Origin: Planctomycetota bacterium
GTDB lineage: Bacteria > Planctomycetota > UBA11346
Length of the DNA: 11,297 bases
NCBI GenBank assembly: GCA_024641365.1
Contig: JAHEDF010000076.1
Location: 1 to 11,297, forward strand
Direction of reading: 5' to 3'
In this document: positions 1 through 7,367 of the stretch, piece by piece
Layout of the letters: every line of letters begins with the position of its first letter
Position numbering within the stretch: the stretch's first letter is position 1
Made by a program: the position numbers and the translations under genes
The notes under the pieces: model-generated
What the model was told of the DNA's origin: nothing
The model's input: the letters and a program-made list of their open reading frames with translations, nothing else
The model's database searches: none

Positions 1-3
1 CGC

Positions 4-453
4 ATGAACAAACGCATGAACACACAAACGTTTAGATCGACTACGACGGCACAGGTTATTGCAGCTGGTCTCATACTACGCCGTGAAACAGCTGATGGTT
101 CACGGTGGTTAGTAATGCAAGCGACAAAACACGGTGAATGGGGATTTCCCAAAGGTCATCAAGATAGTGGAGAAACCTTATTAGCGACTGCGCTTCGCGA
201 ATGCGCTGAAGAATGTGGAATCGCATTAATTGCCATCGAAGGCAAACCCCTAGAAGCCACGTATCGTTTACCAAATGGAAAAACAAAGTCAGTTATTTAT
301 TATCCTGCAGTTACTGCTCAAACAGATGTCACACTCAGCACAGAACATAAAGCCTATGCCTGGATGAGTGAAAAGGAAATCATCAAACATTTATCACATA
401 CGAATATTATTTTATTATTTCGTGCTTATTTACATGCATTACGAAGTCATTAA
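4..453 (+). CDS. Nudix hydrolase, probable bis(5'-nucleosyl)-tetraphosphatase (Ap4A hydrolase type)
   Basis: The protein has 149 residues. A complete Nudix box is visible at about residues 51-73: G-x5-E-x7-R-E-x2-E-E-x-G, beginning GHQDSGE and ending RECAEECGI. The glutamates of REcaEE bind the catalytic metal in this superfamily. The preceding WGFPKGH and the N-terminal AAGLILRR strand resemble asymmetric Ap4A hydrolases of the NUDT2 type, which are also close to 150 residues. The expected role is cytosolic cleavage of dinucleoside polyphosphates, or removal of a nucleotide cap from RNA 5' ends; which substrate is used cannot be read from the sequence. Two in-frame ATGs (4 and 16) are possible starts. 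The frame is open to the window edge, so a start further upstream cannot be excluded. The next gene starts 2 bp after the stop, which suggests co-transcription. The family call is firm; the substrate is inference. Confidence 0.88.
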   Translation: MNKRMNTQTFRSTTTAQVIAAGLILRRETADGSRWLVMQATKHGEWGFPKGHQDSGETLLATALRECAEECGIALIAIEGKPLEATYRLPNGKTKSVIYYPAVTAQTDVTLSTEHKAYAWMSEKEIIKHLSHTNIILLFRAYLHALRSH

Positions 454-455
454 CT

Positions 456-1307
456 ATGGTATGTCTCCAATTTTACGAAGCTATTGATGGTGGTCCTGAG
501 TTAGATCGTAGCGATATTGATATGTATGTTGAGTCATTAACTGGCGCTCAATTAACTGGCGCCGTTGGTGATCCGTATCGCAGTGGACAATGGCATGATG
601 TGCATACCGGTGCTCGCTGCGACATTGATTTAGGCGATATTCCTGTTGAAGCAGATCATGTTCATCCACCAAAATCCTATGAGGGATGGCGCTCCGTTGG
701 GTTAACAATTCATGTCCCTTTGGCTGGTCCGCATTGGTTGTGCGTTGAAGTATTGCAATGGGTCGAAAAATTATTGCAGCATTTTCAACAACTGCGTGTG
801 CTCGATACTGAAGACACCCAACAAGATGGCGCTGATGGCCCTGGGACATGGCATCGTCCACGGGTTTTAGCCAGCTGGGAAAAATTACATCAGGCACAAT
901 TACAGGGACGCACTGATTTGTGTCGCATGGGACGATTAGCGAGTGTCTGTTTATGGCGTTATCGTCGTGAGCGTGCGCAGGGACGCAGCACGCACCCGGA
1001 ATTAATTTGGCCAGATGCCTTAGTGGTTTTGGATCAAACAGATAACTGCGCACGCAGCGCCATGTTATTACCAACACCGCTCGCGCCGATGGCCTTACCT
1101 CCTGTTGAATTAATTGTCATTACAACGGCCAATGGAACCTCCGTTATTCCGGCCGAAATAGTCTCTGCCTGCGGAGGCGATCCCTTGTCACTTGGGCAGT
1201 CACAGCTGGTCACGCCAAGCGACAAACTGGCTACTGTGATTGCTGCCGCGAAAACACTACCAATCGATCGCTTTAAAGCCCTCGGCGACCACGATTGGTC
1301 TGATTAA
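456..1307 (+). CDS. Unrecognised 283-residue protein, downstream partner of the Nudix gene
   Basis: I do not recognise this family. The start at 456 lies 2 bp after the Nudix stop, with no clear Shine-Dalgarno sequence, so it may be translationally coupled. There is no signal peptide, membrane helix or cysteine cluster, so it is probably cytosolic. Three parts can be seen. Residues 1-115 are acidic and mixed, with DGGPELDRSDIDMY near the start and a Trp-rich segment (GPHWLCVEVLQWVEKLLQHF) that would form an amphipathic helix. Residues 130-180 are helical and basic (WEKLHQAQLQGRTDLC, WRYRRERAQGR). Residues 183-283 include an IWPDALVVLD strand, a proline-rich turn (LLPTPLAPMALPPVEL) and a VELIVITT strand, ending in an acidic tail (GDHDWSD). 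It has a long uninterrupted frame, domain-like segmentation and tight spacing behind a certain gene. These features support it as a real gene over the antisense frame at 481-1077. No function is proposed. Confidence 0.78.
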   Translation: MVCLQFYEAIDGGPELDRSDIDMYVESLTGAQLTGAVGDPYRSGQWHDVHTGARCDIDLGDIPVEADHVHPPKSYEGWRSVGLTIHVPLAGPHWLCVEVLQWVEKLLQHFQQLRVLDTEDTQQDGADGPGTWHRPRVLASWEKLHQAQLQGRTDLCRMGRLASVCLWRYRRERAQGRSTHPELIWPDALVVLDQTDNCARSAMLLPTPLAPMALPPVELIVITTANGTSVIPAEIVSACGGDPLSLGQSQLVTPSDKLATVIAAAKTLPIDRFKALGDHDWSD

Positions 1308-1403
1308 CCAGCTAGTAACGGCTTACGCGCAAACCGCACACCGCTTCCCATCAGCTCAGCACTGGGCTTGCAAGTTTTGTGCAATTCTTTGACAGTACCT
1401 AGG

Positions 1404-2753
1404 ATGAGTGCGACCTTCGCTTGCCCCCATTGTGGAGCCACCTACCCGCGCAAACCAGTTTTAGTTGGTCGAGCTGTACGCTGCACCACCTGTAAGAATG
1501 CTTTTTGTCTGCGCGAAGATGGTATAGCAGACCCGGTTGGTGAGGTTGCTCCTGCACCGGAACAAACGGAAGAACCGCAACAGTCTGCGCCTCCAGCAAA
1601 CACGCCTCCGCCAGCGGTGGAAAAACCAGCCGCTCCAGCAAAGCCGCAATTAAATACAGGTTGGGGTTTAGATTTAAGTGTCGACGTCAGCGAACCACAA
1701 CAACAGTCGGACCCAGCTGAAGAGTCTCCTGCGGAGAACAAAGCAGCGACGAGAAAATCCTCTGCTACATTACCGTCATCCTCTCGCCGCTCAGAACGAT
1801 TAACAGCACAACAAGCAGATGCGCGTCGTGCCATGGCCGCGACGTTATCAACGTCGATGACAGAAGCGTTGAAATCTGAATCGGTTAAACGCGAAGAAAC
1901 CAATCGGCTTAAAAAAGCAAAACAAGGTGAGGGACAAGTTGGTAAAATTGGTCCCGCTGTTTTAACAGGGCAAGGTGTCGAAGAAGCAAAGAATGCACGT
2001 AATTTTATTCTCGGTTTTATTGGCTTTATACTTATTTGTGTCGGTTTGTGGTGGCTCATTTTTACAACATCACCTGAACAAGCTGCGCTAGATGCTTTTA
2101 CAGCTGAAATTCCAACTGAACGCATTCGTGCAGGACAGCGTATTCAAGCCATTCAAGAACGTGCGTGGTTAGTTGGTATTCCCCCTGCACAAGTTGGCGT
2201 GCCTCCCGTTATTGATTTTAATGACGCCCGAATTGGTTCCGCACGAACAATTAAATTGGCGCCAGCAGCGCCTGTATTTGCATCCTTAAAAAACTTAGTC
2301 CCTGTCGAGCCGGGACCAATTTGGGTTCCGGCTGATCGAGTTGATAGTCTCAACCAATACCGTCGCGAAGATCAAACTGTTAAAGAATTTATAGCTTTAG
2401 TTTTAAAACGCGAAAAGAAAGCTATCAGCCATCAATCTATTTTAGACGACTTGAAAAAAACGACCGGAATGGATAGCGACGATGCCGAGCTTATTGATTT
2501 ATTTATTCGCGGTTACACGACATCGGATGGGAAAAACGACATTATTGAGCGGTGGATGAACGGTGATGTACCCAAAGCATGTCAGGTTATTCGTTTTACT
2601 GGTAATAATGGCCTTATGCTATTGAGTCGCGGTCAATCCTTTAAAACCAATGATGTCACCTATGAAGGTTACATGCTGCGCTTTGATGGCGAAAATTGGC
2701 CAATGGAATGGAAAATACTCACACTTAAAACATCTTTAAAACCACGGTTTTAA
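1404..2753 (+). CDS. Zinc-ribbon (MJ0042-like) single-pass membrane protein with unknown extracytoplasmic domain
   Basis: The product has 449 residues from the ATG at 1404. An upstream in-frame TTG at 1368 would add 12 residues of no evident value in front of the zinc ribbon. Residues 7-30 form a zinc ribbon with C7-x2-C10 and C27-x2-C30 (FACPHCGATYPRKP, VRCTTCKNAF), like the MJ0042-type finger common in planctomycete and myxobacterial membrane proteins. Residues 45-145 are a Pro/Ala/Glu/Gln-rich low-complexity linker. Residues 150-195 are charged and helical, with a basic stretch (KREETNRLKKAKQGEG). One hydrophobic helix follows at about residues 200-221 (FILGFIGFILICVGLWWLIF). The basic side precedes the helix, so the zinc ribbon should lie in the cytosol and residues 222-449 outside. 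The outer part is soluble-looking and I do not recognise it. An architecture linking a cytosolic metal-binding ribbon to an external domain is visible; a sensory or assembly role is only inference. A strong hairpin terminator follows the stop. Confidence 0.85.
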   Translation: MSATFACPHCGATYPRKPVLVGRAVRCTTCKNAFCLREDGIADPVGEVAPAPEQTEEPQQSAPPANTPPPAVEKPAAPAKPQLNTGWGLDLSVDVSEPQQQSDPAEESPAENKAATRKSSATLPSSSRRSERLTAQQADARRAMAATLSTSMTEALKSESVKREETNRLKKAKQGEGQVGKIGPAVLTGQGVEEAKNARNFILGFIGFILICVGLWWLIFTTSPEQAALDAFTAEIPTERIRAGQRIQAIQERAWLVGIPPAQVGVPPVIDFNDARIGSARTIKLAPAAPVFASLKNLVPVEPGPIWVPADRVDSLNQYRREDQTVKEFIALVLKREKKAISHQSILDDLKKTTGMDSDDAELIDLFIRGYTTSDGKNDIIERWMNGDVPKACQVIRFTGNNGLMLLSRGQSFKTNDVTYEGYMLRFDGENWPMEWKILTLKTSLKPRF

Positions 2754-2767
2754 TTTTTTAATAACAG

Positions 2768-2797
2768 AAAAGGCATAGGAATACTCCTATGCCTTTT
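2768..2797. terminator. Bidirectional Rho-independent terminator between convergent genes
   Basis: A perfect 13-bp inverted repeat pairs AAAAGGCATAGGA (2768-2780) with TCCTATGCCTTTT (2785-2797) around a 4-base loop. On the + strand it runs into six T residues (2794-2799). On the - strand the A-rich left arm gives a shorter T tract. It sits between the stop of the zinc-ribbon gene and the stop of htpG, so it can end transcripts from both sides. Confidence 0.93.
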
Positions 2798-2817
2798 TTA
2801 TGTAATTATAGCTAAAT

Positions 2818-4761
2818 TTAACTGGCCGCTGCTTGCGATTGACCACCCACCGCTTTCGCTAGCAGTGATTGCACTTGTTTGGCAAAGCGAGCAGCATCGT
2901 TTAATTTTCCACCTTCTGCTAAAATGGCTTGGTCACGTAATAAGCTAACATAGCCAGATAGCGCCGCATTATCAGCGTCGTCTTGATGCATATTTTGTAA
3001 GCGCTCAATTAATGGATGGGATGCGTTAAGTTCAAGAATACGTTGACGCGCTGGCACTGGTTGTCCCATACGCCGCATCATTTCTTCCATCTGCGCATTC
3101 ATGCCACCCTCACCATCGACTAAACAGCATGGGCTATCAGTTAAACGTGAAGTTAACCGTACTTCACTGACATTATCTTGCAGGGTTGTTTTACAGTAGC
3201 CGAGAAAACCCTCATAGGTTTTTGCTTGCTCTTCGAGGGCTTTCTTTTCTTCGTCACTTGCAATGTCAGCGGCACCTATCGCAATATTTTCTAACGATTT
3301 TTTGTCAAATTCAGTCAAGTGCGAAATAACCCATTCATCGACTGCATCTGTGAAAAATAATACTTCCCAGCCTTTTTTCTTAAACCCTTCTAAATGCGGG
3401 CTTGATTTTGCTGCTTCGAGGGTTGGCGAAAAAACAAAATAAATCTTTTCTTGACCACTTGGCATACGGCTAACGTAATCGGCTAGCCCTGTTTTTTCTG
3501 GTCGCGATTCGCCTTCAGCTAGAGTTTCAGTCGTCCATGTCGAGCGCAAACGTACGATTTTCGCAATCCGTTCTTTGTTATCATGATCAGTGACAACGCC
3601 TTCACGTAATACGGCGCCAAATTGTTCATCAATAGTCTTAAAAGCGGCCACTTCTTTTTCATCATTTGATGTCGCTAATTTTTGTAAGTGATCTAAAATT
3701 TTCTTCACTAATTGTTTGCGCAATTTAGTTACCGTATCTTGTTGCTGCAATATTTCACGGCTCACGTTGAGTGGTAAATCATCGCTATCAACAATACCAC
3801 GGACAAATCGCAGGTATTCTGGTAATAAATCTTTGCAATCATCCATGACAAACACACGACGCACATACAGATGGAGACCTTTGCGATCCCGATCAAACAT
3901 ATCCATTGGTTGTTTGCTTGGTACAAATATTAACGCCGTAAAGGACATCGTCCCTTCAATAGTAAAATGGAGCCGCGTTTCCGGATCATCCCACATACGA
4001 CAAGCAGACTTATAAAATGCATTATATTGTTCATCAGTAATGTCATCCTTCGGGCGAGTCCATAAAGGCTGCCCCGCATTTACCTGTTCTAATTCAGCGG
4101 TAACCCCTTTCTTTTTATCTTCGTCACTAACATATTTCGGTAACATGATCGGATAGGTAACATAATCACTATATTTTTTAATTAGTTCACGTAATCGCCA
4201 CGTTTGCGCGAAATCTTTTGCGTCATCTTTTAAATGCAATGTAATCGTCGTACCACGTTTTGCTCGCGCAATAATTTCAGTATTATAACTACCATCGCCT
4301 GAGCTTTCCCAGCGCACACCTGCATCACTGGATGCAGATGCCGCACGACTTTCGACCACAACTTTATCAGCAACCATAAATGCGGAGTAAAAACCAACAC
4401 CAAACTGTCCAATTAAATTTGCATTTTTAGAAGCATCATCACCTAATTTTTGCAAAAATGCTTTGGTTCCAGATTTTGCGATGGTCCCTAAATGCTCAAT
4501 TGCTTCCGCCTCTGTTAGGCCAAGGCCCGTGTCTGAAATGGTTAGCGTTTTCGCATTCTCATCTGCCGTAATTTCAACTGTCAGATTGTCATCTCCTGCC
4601 ATCAATTCTTTGTTCGTTAAGGCTTGGAAACGTAGCTTGTCACAGGCGTCCGAAGCGTTTGAAATGAGCTCACGTAAAAATATTTCGCGCTCTGAGTAGA
4701 GGCTATGAATCATCAAATGAAGCAATTGTGTAACTTCTGTTTGGAACGAGTGCTGGGTCAT
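2818..4761 (-). CDS. htpG: Molecular chaperone HtpG (Hsp90 family)
   Basis: The protein has 647 residues, a normal length for bacterial Hsp90 (about 620-650). It is a cytosolic ATP-dependent homodimeric chaperone for late folding and stress recovery. The N-terminal GHKL ATPase is clear: the helix FLRELISNASDACDKLRF carries E31, N35 and D38, followed by DTGLGL (D77, the adenine-contacting aspartate by family analogy) and the glycine-rich GQFGVGFYSAFMVA. The middle domain has the conserved LPLNVSREILQQ, whose Arg contacts ATP in the family. The C-terminal dimerisation region includes NASHPLIERLQ. There is no MEEVD tail, as expected in bacteria. The start ATG (4761) has an AGGAG at 4772-4776, about 10 bases upstream. 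A sigma-54 type promoter lies 57 bp before the start. The gene is divergent from the TatD gene and convergent with the zinc-ribbon gene. Confidence 0.98.
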   Translation of the reverse strand: MTQHSFQTEVTQLLHLMIHSLYSEREIFLRELISNASDACDKLRFQALTNKELMAGDDNLTVEITADENAKTLTISDTGLGLTEAEAIEHLGTIAKSGTKAFLQKLGDDASKNANLIGQFGVGFYSAFMVADKVVVESRAASASSDAGVRWESSGDGSYNTEIIARAKRGTTITLHLKDDAKDFAQTWRLRELIKKYSDYVTYPIMLPKYVSDEDKKKGVTAELEQVNAGQPLWTRPKDDITDEQYNAFYKSACRMWDDPETRLHFTIEGTMSFTALIFVPSKQPMDMFDRDRKGLHLYVRRVFVMDDCKDLLPEYLRFVRGIVDSDDLPLNVSREILQQQDTVTKLRKQLVKKILDHLQKLATSNDEKEVAAFKTIDEQFGAVLREGVVTDHDNKERIAKIVRLRSTWTTETLAEGESRPEKTGLADYVSRMPSGQEKIYFVFSPTLEAAKSSPHLEGFKKKGWEVLFFTDAVDEWVISHLTEFDKKSLENIAIGAADIASDEEKKALEEQAKTYEGFLGYCKTTLQDNVSEVRLTSRLTDSPCCLVDGEGGMNAQMEEMMRRMGQPVPARQRILELNASHPLIERLQNMHQDDADNAALSGYVSLLRDQAILAEGGKLNDAARFAKQVQSLLAKAVGGQSQAAAS

Positions 4762-4817
4762 GGTGGAGAGGCTCCTGGGTCAAAATGACAGTTTTCAGTT
4801 GATTGAAGTAGTCGTCT

Positions 4818-4833
4818 TGCAACTAGAGTGCCA
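4818..4833 (-). promoter_or_regulatory. Sigma-54 (-24/-12) promoter of htpG
   Basis: Read on the - strand the site is TGGCAC-TCTAG-TTGCA, with exactly 10 bases between the GG (-25/-24) and the GC (-13/-12). The consensus is TGGCACG-N4-TTGCW, so only the G after TGGCAC differs. The predicted transcription start is near 4807, giving a leader of about 46 bases that carries the htpG AGGAG. Direction, spacing and distance all fit htpG. No competing sigma-70 promoter or CIRCE element was seen in front of the gene. Use of this promoter would require RpoN and an AAA+ enhancer-binding protein encoded elsewhere. Confidence 0.75.
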
Positions 4834-4846
4834 GATAATCCACGGT

Positions 4847-4875
4847 CCACTATTTGTCATAATTGCCACTATTTG
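4847..4875. repeat. Short direct repeats between htpG and the TatD gene
   Basis: CCACTATTTG occurs twice, at 4847-4856 and 4866-4875, offset by 19 bases. A second motif, CATAATTG, occurs at 4858-4865 and 4891-4898, offset by 33 bases. Both lie just upstream of the sigma-54 promoter on the htpG side. They could be regulator-binding repeats or chance. Confidence 0.35.
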
Positions 4876-4899
4876 AGCAATCTCCGGGCGCATAATTGG

Positions 4900-4917
4900 C
4901 AATATAGCCTCATATTG
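4900..4917. promoter_or_regulatory. Candidate activator-binding dyad upstream of the htpG promoter
   Basis: An inverted repeat CAATAT-N6-ATATTG is centred near position -101 from the predicted sigma-54 start of htpG. Enhancer-binding proteins usually bind at about -80 to -150, so the position fits. The sequence fits nothing I can name, and arms of only 6 AT-rich bases can arise by chance. Confidence 0.25.
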
Positions 4918-4977
4918 TCCAAAAGTATGGGCGGACTCTGTGATTGGCGTTTTTCACTTATGCACCACCATACAGCC

Positions 4978-5760
4978 ATGTTGCCTGCGCTTATTGATAC
5001 CCATTGCCATCTGACCAATCAGCGCTTTGCCTCCGACCAAGCAGCCGTCATCACCCAAGCCCAAGCCGCTGGCATTACCAGCATGATGACTATCGGCACC
5101 GGTGTTGCCGATGCCCAGAACTGTCTTGCCCTGTCTGAAAAATATCCAGGCATCATTTATTGTTCTGCTGGTCTCGATCCGTTTTCGTGTCACGAAGCAG
5201 GTGAACATTTTAATTCGGAATTAGCATCCTTAGATAATTTATTAGCGAGCGGATCATTTCGCGCTCTCGGCGAAATTGGTCTAGAATATTTTCACACCCT
5301 TGCTCCCCACGATCAGCAAAAATTACACTTTGAGGCGCAGTTAGATCTCGCTGTAAAATATGACTTGCCGGTGGTAATTCATTCGCGTGATGCGCACCCC
5401 GATGTATTGGCAATTTTGCGTCGCCATTCCAAAAATCGTGGTGTCATTCATAGTTTTACGGGAACCGTCGCTGACGCGCATGCATTTTTAGAGATTGGTT
5501 GGCATCTCAGTTTTAATGGTATGGTGACGTTTAAAGCCAATGACGAACTACGAGCTGCCGCAGCAATTGTTCCTAATGATCGGTTATTAGTAGAAACTGA
5601 TTCCCCTTATTTAGCTCCCGTACCATTTCGCGGTCGTCGCTGCGAACCCGCCTATGTGCAACATACCGTGCAAATAATTGCCGAACAACGAGGGCAACGC
5701 ATTGAAGATATTGCAGCGTGGACAACGCGAAATGCGAAACTTTTATTTGGGTTTAAATAA
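4978..5760 (+). CDS. TatD-family metal-dependent hydrolase (YcfH/TatD type)
   Basis: The product has 260 residues from the ATG at 4978 (MLPALIDTHCHL), matching the usual TatD start and length of about 260. An ATG at 4960 would add six residues. A longer frame reaches 4828, but that extension overlaps the htpG promoter and its repeats and has no family counterpart. TatD proteins are TIM-barrel amidohydrolase-like enzymes with two metal ions; several are 3'-5' DNases. Visible ligands are H9 and H11 (DTHCH), E99 (GEIGLEY), H135 (VIHSRDAH), H158 (VIHSFTG) and D208 (ETDSPYLAP). All expected metal ligands are present. Two deviations occur: the usual GxHPH is GLDPFSCHE here, and GLDY is GLEY. No clear Shine-Dalgarno sequence precedes either start. 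The stop lies 12 bp from the convergent response-regulator stop. The family is certain; the substrate and the choice among paralogues are not. Confidence 0.93.
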   Translation: MLPALIDTHCHLTNQRFASDQAAVITQAQAAGITSMMTIGTGVADAQNCLALSEKYPGIIYCSAGLDPFSCHEAGEHFNSELASLDNLLASGSFRALGEIGLEYFHTLAPHDQQKLHFEAQLDLAVKYDLPVVIHSRDAHPDVLAILRRHSKNRGVIHSFTGTVADAHAFLEIGWHLSFNGMVTFKANDELRAAAAIVPNDRLLVETDSPYLAPVPFRGRRCEPAYVQHTVQIIAEQRGQRIEDIAAWTTRNAKLLFGFK

Positions 5761-5772
5761 AATAGAAATAAA

Positions 5773-6294
5773 TTATTTTGCTTTTTTAATTTTATTTTTT
5801 GCTTGAGTCGCCGATGGATGGTCCACAAATGATGGATTACATCCTGGGCCGAGTGAGGCTGAGCTGTCGCCGTCTTCTTTACGGCGTAAAGAAACATTAT
5901 TGCCGATTACTTTTAAATTTCGCAACAATGCTTCCATGCGTGAAATACTTAATGGTTTAACTAAATAGCCATCACATTGATTGTGAAATGCATTGCGGAC
6001 GGAGTCATAATCACCAAGGGCTGTCGTCATTACAATTTTGGAACCCCAACCGTCTTGCAATCCGGCACGCCGCTCAAGTGTGCGTATAGCACTGAGCGCT
6101 TGCTTGCCGTCCATAACTGGCATCACAATATCTAAAAAAATGACGTCGTAGAGTTCACCTTTTACAAATGAGTGCGTTACTTTTTCAATCGCATCTTTGC
6201 CTGATACACCAACCTCACAGTCGCTAACACGTTCCATGACACGAACCAAGAATTTACGACACGTTTCATCATCATCGACAACTAAACAGCGCAT
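5773..6294 (-). CDS. Stand-alone receiver-domain (CheY-like) response regulator
   Basis: The protein has 173 residues. It is a single REC domain (about 1-128) with an acidic pocket at D7-D9 (VVDDDE), phospho-acceptor D55 (FLDIVMPVMDG), a switch Thr at T90/T91 (IVMTTA) and K113 (YLVKPL). All key residues are present, so it should be phosphorylated by a histidine kinase or phosphotransfer protein. There is no DNA-binding or enzymatic output domain. Residues 130-173 form a Ser/Asp/Pro-containing tail ending in the basic KNKIKKAK. Output is therefore probably by protein-protein contact, as with CheY, or as a phosphorelay intermediate. No kinase gene lies in the window. The ATG at 6294 has TAGGAG upstream with a long spacer of about 12 bases. 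The gene converges on the TatD gene. Confidence 0.92.
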   Translation of the reverse strand: MRCLVVDDDETCRKFLVRVMERVSDCEVGVSGKDAIEKVTHSFVKGELYDVIFLDIVMPVMDGKQALSAIRTLERRAGLQDGWGSKIVMTTALGDYDSVRNAFHNQCDGYLVKPLSISRMEALLRNLKVIGNNVSLRRKEDGDSSASLGPGCNPSFVDHPSATQAKNKIKKAK

Positions 6295-6512
6295 TATTTA
6301 TCGGATCTCCTAAAACAGCGCATAATCTGCTGCATGGTTATTCAAGATACCGTACAATTTGCCAAGCGTCCACCAATTGCCTGATAAGCATGAGATAATG
6401 CTACCGATTTTACATGAATAGGTAGGTGATGGTTATATAAACGAATCAGGTGTTGCACGTTGTGCCGCTACTAATTTTTCAGTGCACTGTTTTTATCACT
6501 ATGGGTGACTCG

Positions 6513-7367
6513 TTAATCGTAGCTTTCGCTCTCATTTGGAAACTTCAGTTCTTTCACATCTTGGTGAAAGTGGCTAAAGGCTTTAACCATGTCGTCTGCT
6601 AAAGAGGCGTACTTCCGCACAAACCGAGGATGGAATTGGGTGTTCATGCCCAGCATGTCTGGAGTTACTAATATTTGTCCATCACAGCCAAGGCCTGCTC
6701 CGATTCCGATTGTTGGAATTTTTAGTGTCTCGGTAATGCGTTTGGCAAGCGCCATGGGTACTTTTTCTACAACGACTCCAAAGGCTCCAGCCTCTTCAAA
6801 TGCCAAGGCTGAATCAATAATTTTATCTGCTTCTAGTTCATCGGTGCCACGGGTTTTATAGGTTCCATAATTATGAATTGATTGCGGTTGCAAACCAACA
6901 TGTCCCATTACTGGAATGCCAGCGTCGACTACACGCGAAACTATTGGCGCAATGCTACGGCCGCCTTCCATTTTAACTGCTTCTGCCATGCCATCTTGTA
7001 ATAATCGCGCTGCGTTACCTAAGGCTTCATCAGCGCTTTTACGATACGACATAAATGGCATATCAGCGACGACTAATGCTCGCTTAACCGCACGCGTTAC
7101 GACGCGCACATGATATAACATTTCATCCATTTTCATTGGCACCGTCGTATCATTGCCAGCAAAAACCATACTGGCCGAATCACCGACCAAAATCATATCA
7201 ATTCCTGCCTGATCTAACATGCGAGCCGTGAGGAAATCATAGGCGGTCAATGCCGAGATTTTTTCATTCGCTGCTTTCATTTCTTGCAGACGTAATGTTG
7301 TTACTTTGCGGTTTGCCTTTGAGGTCGTTGAGCGTTTCATGCTCGGCATGGTAGCGTTTCTTACCAT
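6513..7367 (-). CDS. panB: 3-methyl-2-oxobutanoate hydroxymethyltransferase (ketopantoate hydroxymethyltransferase)
   Basis: The enzyme transfers a one-carbon unit from 5,10-methylene-tetrahydrofolate to 2-oxoisovalerate, the first step of pantothenate and CoA synthesis, as a cytosolic Mg-dependent (beta/alpha)8 barrel. The frame has 284 residues; the family is usually about 260-280. Clear motifs are LTAYDFLTARMLDQAG, VGDSASMV with metal ligand D63, VADMPFMSY with D102, VKMEGG with E134, GHVGLQPQS, catalytic E201 (VEKVP) and IPTIGIGAG followed by DGQILV. Three ATGs are possible starts: 7367, 7349 and 7340 (MKRSTTSK). The extra N-terminus is basic and poorly conserved-looking, so 7340 is a fair alternative. 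A 7-bp dyad overlaps the first two. No panC or panD is in the window. It lies 82 bp downstream of the TolC-like gene on the same strand, so read-through is possible. Confidence 0.97.
   Translation of the reverse strand: MVRNATMPSMKRSTTSKANRKVTTLRLQEMKAANEKISALTAYDFLTARMLDQAGIDMILVGDSASMVFAGNDTTVPMKMDEMLYHVRVVTRAVKRALVVADMPFMSYRKSADEALGNAARLLQDGMAEAVKMEGGRSIAPIVSRVVDAGIPVMGHVGLQPQSIHNYGTYKTRGTDELEADKIIDSALAFEEAGAFGVVVEKVPMALAKRITETLKIPTIGIGAGLGCDGQILVTPDMLGMNTQFHPRFVRKYASLADDMVKAFSHFHQDVKELKFPNESESYD

Noticed and set aside
481..1077. Antisense 198-residue frame inside the unrecognised protein gene
   Set aside because: The + strand frame is longer, is spaced 2 bp behind the Nudix gene and has domain-like segmentation; the antisense translation has none.
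1442..2125. Antisense 227-residue frame inside the zinc-ribbon gene
   Set aside because: It is a shadow of the Pro/Ala-rich linker. The + frame has a zinc ribbon, a membrane helix and a matching terminator.
4828..4977. N-terminal extension of the TatD protein from 4828
   Set aside because: TatD proteins begin just before the DTHCH motif. The extension overlaps the htpG sigma-54 promoter and repeats and has no recognisable sequence.
4762..4977. CIRCE/HrcA operator or sigma-32 type promoter before htpG
   Set aside because: GAGTGCC at 4826-4832 recalls half of a CIRCE element, but there is no matching inverted half at 9-bp spacing, and no heat-shock -35/-10 pair was found.
6360..6376. Second possible sigma-54 site, upstream of the response regulator (GG-N10-GC on the - strand)
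   Set aside because: Only the GG and GC cores and a few flanking bases match; such spacing alone is frequent by chance.
6480..6489. Perfect palindrome CAGTGCACTG downstream of panB
   Set aside because: It has no loop, so it makes at most a 3-bp hairpin and is not a terminator. A 10-bp palindrome alone does not support an operator.
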